Origin: JADGHX01 sp035760965
GTDB lineage: Bacteria; Pseudomonadota; Gammaproteobacteria; Steroidobacterales; Steroidobacteraceae
Assembly: GCA_035760965.1 (NCBI GenBank)
Contig: DASTRY010000062.1
Location: forward strand, 1-7,505
Length of the DNA stretch: 7,505 bases
Reading direction: 5' to 3'
This document shows positions 5,442 to 7,505 of the stretch, piece after piece. Within the stretch, counting starts at the first letter, position 1, and every line of letters begins with the position of its first letter. The notes under the pieces were generated by a model. That model made no database searches, was not told the origin of the DNA, and saw only the letters and a program-made list of their open reading frames with translations. The translations under genes were made by a program, and so were the position numbers.

Positions 5442-6614
5442 CTACGCGGCCTGGTTACGCACTCTCACGAGCTCCGTTCCGGGCGACCAGCTGTATGTAT
5501 GGGAGACGGTCGTCGACGGCGAGCCGTGCGCGTTCACGGCCTCACGGTACTCGAGCGAGCTGCGCCCTTCTTGATCCTCCGGGACGAAGTCGGTGCCGTT
5601 CTTGCGCAGCGAGACTTCCTCCTCGATGACCTGCCGCACGAACGCCCGCTGGCTCGAGAACTGGATGAAGCCCGGTAGCTCACCCGAGCCCAGCACTTCC
5701 TCCGGATCGCGCCGCTCGATGTGCTTGAACAACCGTAGCGCCGCCTGGAAGTGGCCCAGCTCGAAATCGAGGAAGCGCTCCCAGATGGCTTTGATTCGCG
5801 GATTCGACTCCTGAGCGAGACAACCCGCGTAGTTCCAGACCTCGCACGCTTCGGTGAGCAGCAGCTTCTCGAGCAGCGACTCCTCGGGATTCAACATCGA
5901 GCCGTAATGCGTGATGTGTTGCGACTCGACCGATGCGATCTCCGCGTACAGCTGCCGCGCGAGCGGGTCGGCGAAGATCGGACCGATGTTCATGTAGTAA
6001 TCGTGAGTCTGGTACTCACCGCCCGTGAGCGTGAGGGCGTGCAGTTTCGTCGCCAGCACCGCATCCCGCTCGTACGGACGCACCAGCTCGTGCTCGGGCG
6101 CGCGGTGATGCACGAGCGTCGGTCGCGCGGGCACGATGTCGGTGTAGCCCTGCGTGATGTTGTTGGCGTCCTTGCCCTCGAGGCGATCGAGCAGCGCGGA
6201 ATACCGGTACAGGTGATCGAAGTCTTCGAGCAGCGCGAAGCGATAGGCGGTCGCGAGATAGGCGTCCGGCTCGAGCTGCGCCACCGACGCGGTGACCTCG
6301 ATGGCCGTTTGCTCGTAGCCGATCGTGGTCTCGATCGGCGAATGGTCGGCGCCGAGCAGCCAGTTGATCGTCGTGGCCTGGTGCTGCTCGACGCGCATCA
6401 GCTCGCTGAGCGCGACGCGCGCGTCGCGGTTCATGCGCAGCGCAGCCTGTTTCGTCCGCAGCGAATCGAGCTCGACGCCGTTCATGAGGATGATGCGGAC
6501 GCGCGTGAACGCGTCGTCGTCGAGCTTGCTGATCGGCTTGCCCACCATGTCCCGCCAGCTCATGCGCTGCTGCGCAAGCGGGGTGCCCTTGTCCTGAAGT
6601 AAGTTGATCGTCAT
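5442..6614 (-). CDS. Ferritin-like (probable diiron) protein, 390 aa
   Basis: The start is ATG 6614, with AGGAG 7 bases upstream. Long amphipathic helices carry metal-ligand-like residues: E76 with H78 (66-88), E130 with D133 and H134 (LLEDFDHLYRY), E230xxH233 (VESQHITHYGSML) and E285xxH288 (FELGHFQAALRLF). Further acids E225, E256 and E258 are nearby. Two ExxH motifs in helical segments are the mark of ferritin/rubrerythrin-like four-helix bundles that bind iron, but the first two helices do not give the usual ExxH spacing. The protein is much longer than a typical 150-170-aa ferritin: an insertion of about 70 residues (145-215) separates the two helix pairs and there is a tail of about 90 residues (300-390). 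There is no signal peptide, rubredoxin CxxC pair or membrane segment. It is coupled to the ferritin-like gene upstream. Role in iron handling, peroxide defence or oxidation chemistry is inferred; the exact function is unknown. Confidence 0.85.
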   Translation of the reverse strand: MTINLLQDKGTPLAQQRMSWRDMVGKPISKLDDDAFTRVRIILMNGVELDSLRTKQAALRMNRDARVALSELMRVEQHQATTINWLLGADHSPIETTIGYEQTAIEVTASVAQLEPDAYLATAYRFALLEDFDHLYRYSALLDRLEGKDANNITQGYTDIVPARPTLVHHRAPEHELVRPYERDAVLATKLHALTLTGGEYQTHDYYMNIGPIFADPLARQLYAEIASVESQHITHYGSMLNPEESLLEKLLLTEACEVWNYAGCLAQESNPRIKAIWERFLDFELGHFQAALRLFKHIERRDPEEVLGSGELPGFIQFSSQRAFVRQVIEEEVSLRKNGTDFVPEDQEGRSSLEYREAVNAHGSPSTTVSHTYSWSPGTELVRVRNQAA

Positions 6615-6621
6615 TTGCTAT

Positions 6622-6626
6622 CTCCT
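6622..6626 (-). promoter_or_regulatory. Shine-Dalgarno overlapping the upstream stop (coupling site)
   Basis: On the - strand the bases read TGAGGAG: the TGA stop of the 247-aa gene shares its A with AGGAG, 7 bases before the ATG of the 390-aa gene. A ribosome finishing the first gene would sit on the second gene's start site. Confidence 0.8.
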
Positions 6627-7369
6627 CAGACGGCGGGCGAGCCCGCCTCGTCCATGACCAGCGCCTCGAGCCAGCCGCGCACGGTCGTCAAGTGCTCCGC
6701 TTCGGTTGCGAGCGGTTCGGCGAACAGCTTGGCGAGATCGCGCTGCCCCGCTTTCGTCGCGAGCTCGCTCAGCATCTCCCAGCTCGCGTTGTCGGTCAGC
6801 TCGACCGTGAGAACGGTGTTCAAGCACTGTGCGAACGTCGTGCGCGGATCCGTGACGACTTGCATGAGCCCGATCGAGGCGGCGGCAGTCACATCCGCAC
6901 AAGGCGTCTGTGCCGTCGGATCGCCGCCGAGACTCGCGATGGCCTGGCTGAGCAGATGAAAGTGCGCGAGCTCGTCCGTACGGATCTTCTGCAGCGTCTG
7001 CAACGCAGACGCACCCAGAGGCCCGCTGCCCGTGCCGTTCTCCAGCGCGAGGTATTTCGTGATGAGCGCGTCGTACAGGCGCGTGCCCGTGCGCTCGAAG
7101 GCCAGACGTTCGCCGAGCTTGTCGAGGAACACGGCCCGCATCGGATCGAGCCCGTTCTTGCGCGCCGCCTTCTGCCCGCGGCCGACCGGCTCGGGAATCG
7201 ACCCGATGCTGTCGGCCTGCGAGATGTAGCTCTGCCGCTCCATGTCGAGCGTGAGGTTGCTGATCGGCGCGGGCGGCGAGAGCTCGCTCACCGCGTCCAG
7301 CATCAGCTTGATCTCTTCGGGAACGAGGGCGGCGCCGGTTTTGTTCGGGCCCATTGCGGTCGCTTCCAT
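6626..7369 (-). CDS. Ferritin-like diiron-type protein, 247 aa
   Basis: The start is ATG 7369, with AGGAG 6 bases upstream (complement 7376-7380). The C-terminal domain (about 80-240) is a four-helix bundle with a textbook diiron ligand series: E87/E92 (GERLAFERTGTRLYDALI), E133LAH136 (TDELAHFHLL), E190 (VLTVELTDNASWEML) and E223AEH226. Such sites bind two irons in ferritins, rubrerythrins and related oxidases. The first 75 residues are less ordered, with Pro/Gly-rich stretches (SIGSIPEPVGRGQK), and are not part of the bundle. There is no rubredoxin CxxC motif, so it is not a classical rubrerythrin. It is the first gene of a two-gene unit with the 390-aa ferritin-like protein, 11 bases downstream. 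Whether it stores iron, scavenges peroxide or acts on a substrate cannot be read from sequence. Confidence 0.88.
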   Translation of the reverse strand: MEATAMGPNKTGAALVPEEIKLMLDAVSELSPPAPISNLTLDMERQSYISQADSIGSIPEPVGRGQKAARKNGLDPMRAVFLDKLGERLAFERTGTRLYDALITKYLALENGTGSGPLGASALQTLQKIRTDELAHFHLLSQAIASLGGDPTAQTPCADVTAAASIGLMQVVTDPRTTFAQCLNTVLTVELTDNASWEMLSELATKAGQRDLAKLFAEPLATEAEHLTTVRGWLEALVMDEAGSPAV

Positions 7370-7375
7370 GAATGG

Positions 7376-7380
7376 CTCCT
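7376..7380 (-). promoter_or_regulatory. Shine-Dalgarno AGGAG of the ferritin-like unit
   Basis: AGGAG lies 6 bases before ATG 7369 and fixes this start in preference to the in-frame internal ATG at codon 6. No convincing -35/-10 pair was found in 7381-7505, so the promoter may lie in a non-standard form or outside the window. Confidence 0.75.
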
Positions 7381-7403
7381 GTGCGCGTGTCGAGGGAGCC
7401 GGA

Positions 7404-7505
7404 TCATCGACGCTGCCGCGGACGATTTCTGTAGGACTCGATTACGACGTGGGTGCTCACGCGGGCCATCCCGCTCGATGCGATCAGGCCCCGCTCACGT
7501 CGGCG
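7404..7505 (-). CDS. Possible 3' end of another - strand gene, cut by window edge
   Basis: On the - strand one frame is open from the window edge for 33 codons to a TGA at 7404-7406. It ends in a basic tail (SYRNRPRQRR) after a hydrophobic-alternating stretch (STHVVIES). The third codon positions are only moderately GC-rich and no family is recognisable. If real, it would precede the ferritin-like gene by 34 bases and may belong to the same unit. An internal ATG could also make it a 21-residue peptide. It may equally be non-coding leader. Confidence 0.2.
   Translation of the reverse strand, partial: RRRERGLIASSGMARVSTHVVIESYRNRPRQRR

Noticed and set aside
5751..6602. 283-codon + strand frame opposite the 390-aa ferritin-like gene
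   Set aside because: The - strand frame has ExxH motifs, a coupled Shine-Dalgarno and a matching neighbour; the + frame is Arg/Val/Glu-rich with no recognisable fold.

Overview
The window is GC-rich, densely coding bacterial DNA with the codon use and gene content of a high-GC aerobic proteobacterium. The class cannot be fixed from sequence alone. It is chromosomal in character: there is no insertion sequence, phage gene, CRISPR array, tRNA or rRNA.

Left part (1-3581, + strand): the 3' end of a heme-copper oxidase operon. It runs from cytochrome c oxidase subunit I (5' end outside the window) to a five-helix subunit III, a small three-helix membrane protein of unknown function, and the caa3-type assembly factor CtaG. 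Successive genes overlap by exactly 4 bases (GTGA, ATGA, GTGA), so they are probably translationally coupled. Subunit I keeps all metal ligands visible in the window, the His-Tyr pair and the Glu of GHPEVY. By eye alignment, however, the D-pathway entry Asp is Asn, the K-pathway Lys is Gln, and helix IV carries two extra Glu residues. This is the most interesting observation in the window.

Middle (3582-5294, + strand): a Crp/Fnr-family regulator with its own strong ribosome binding site and no Fnr-type cysteine cluster, followed by two small soluble proteins (102 and 105 aa) that I cannot assign to a function. The regulator's position suggests, but does not prove, a link to respiratory or stress control.

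Right part (5442-7369, - strand): a two-gene unit of ferritin-like proteins, 247 aa then 390 aa, 11 bases apart. The second gene's Shine-Dalgarno sequence overlaps the first gene's stop codon. The 247-aa protein has a textbook diiron ligand pattern (E, ExxH, E, ExxH). The 390-aa protein has two clear ExxH motifs plus less regular ligands. A perfect 10-bp hairpin at 5410-5433 lies between the converging units and probably ends one or both. The far right edge (7381-7505) holds the leader of this unit and perhaps the end of another - strand gene.

Taken together, the window combines terminal oxidase biogenesis, a Crp/Fnr regulator and a probable iron or oxidative-stress pair, a grouping that fits oxygen and redox physiology. 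The functional links between the three blocks are inference.
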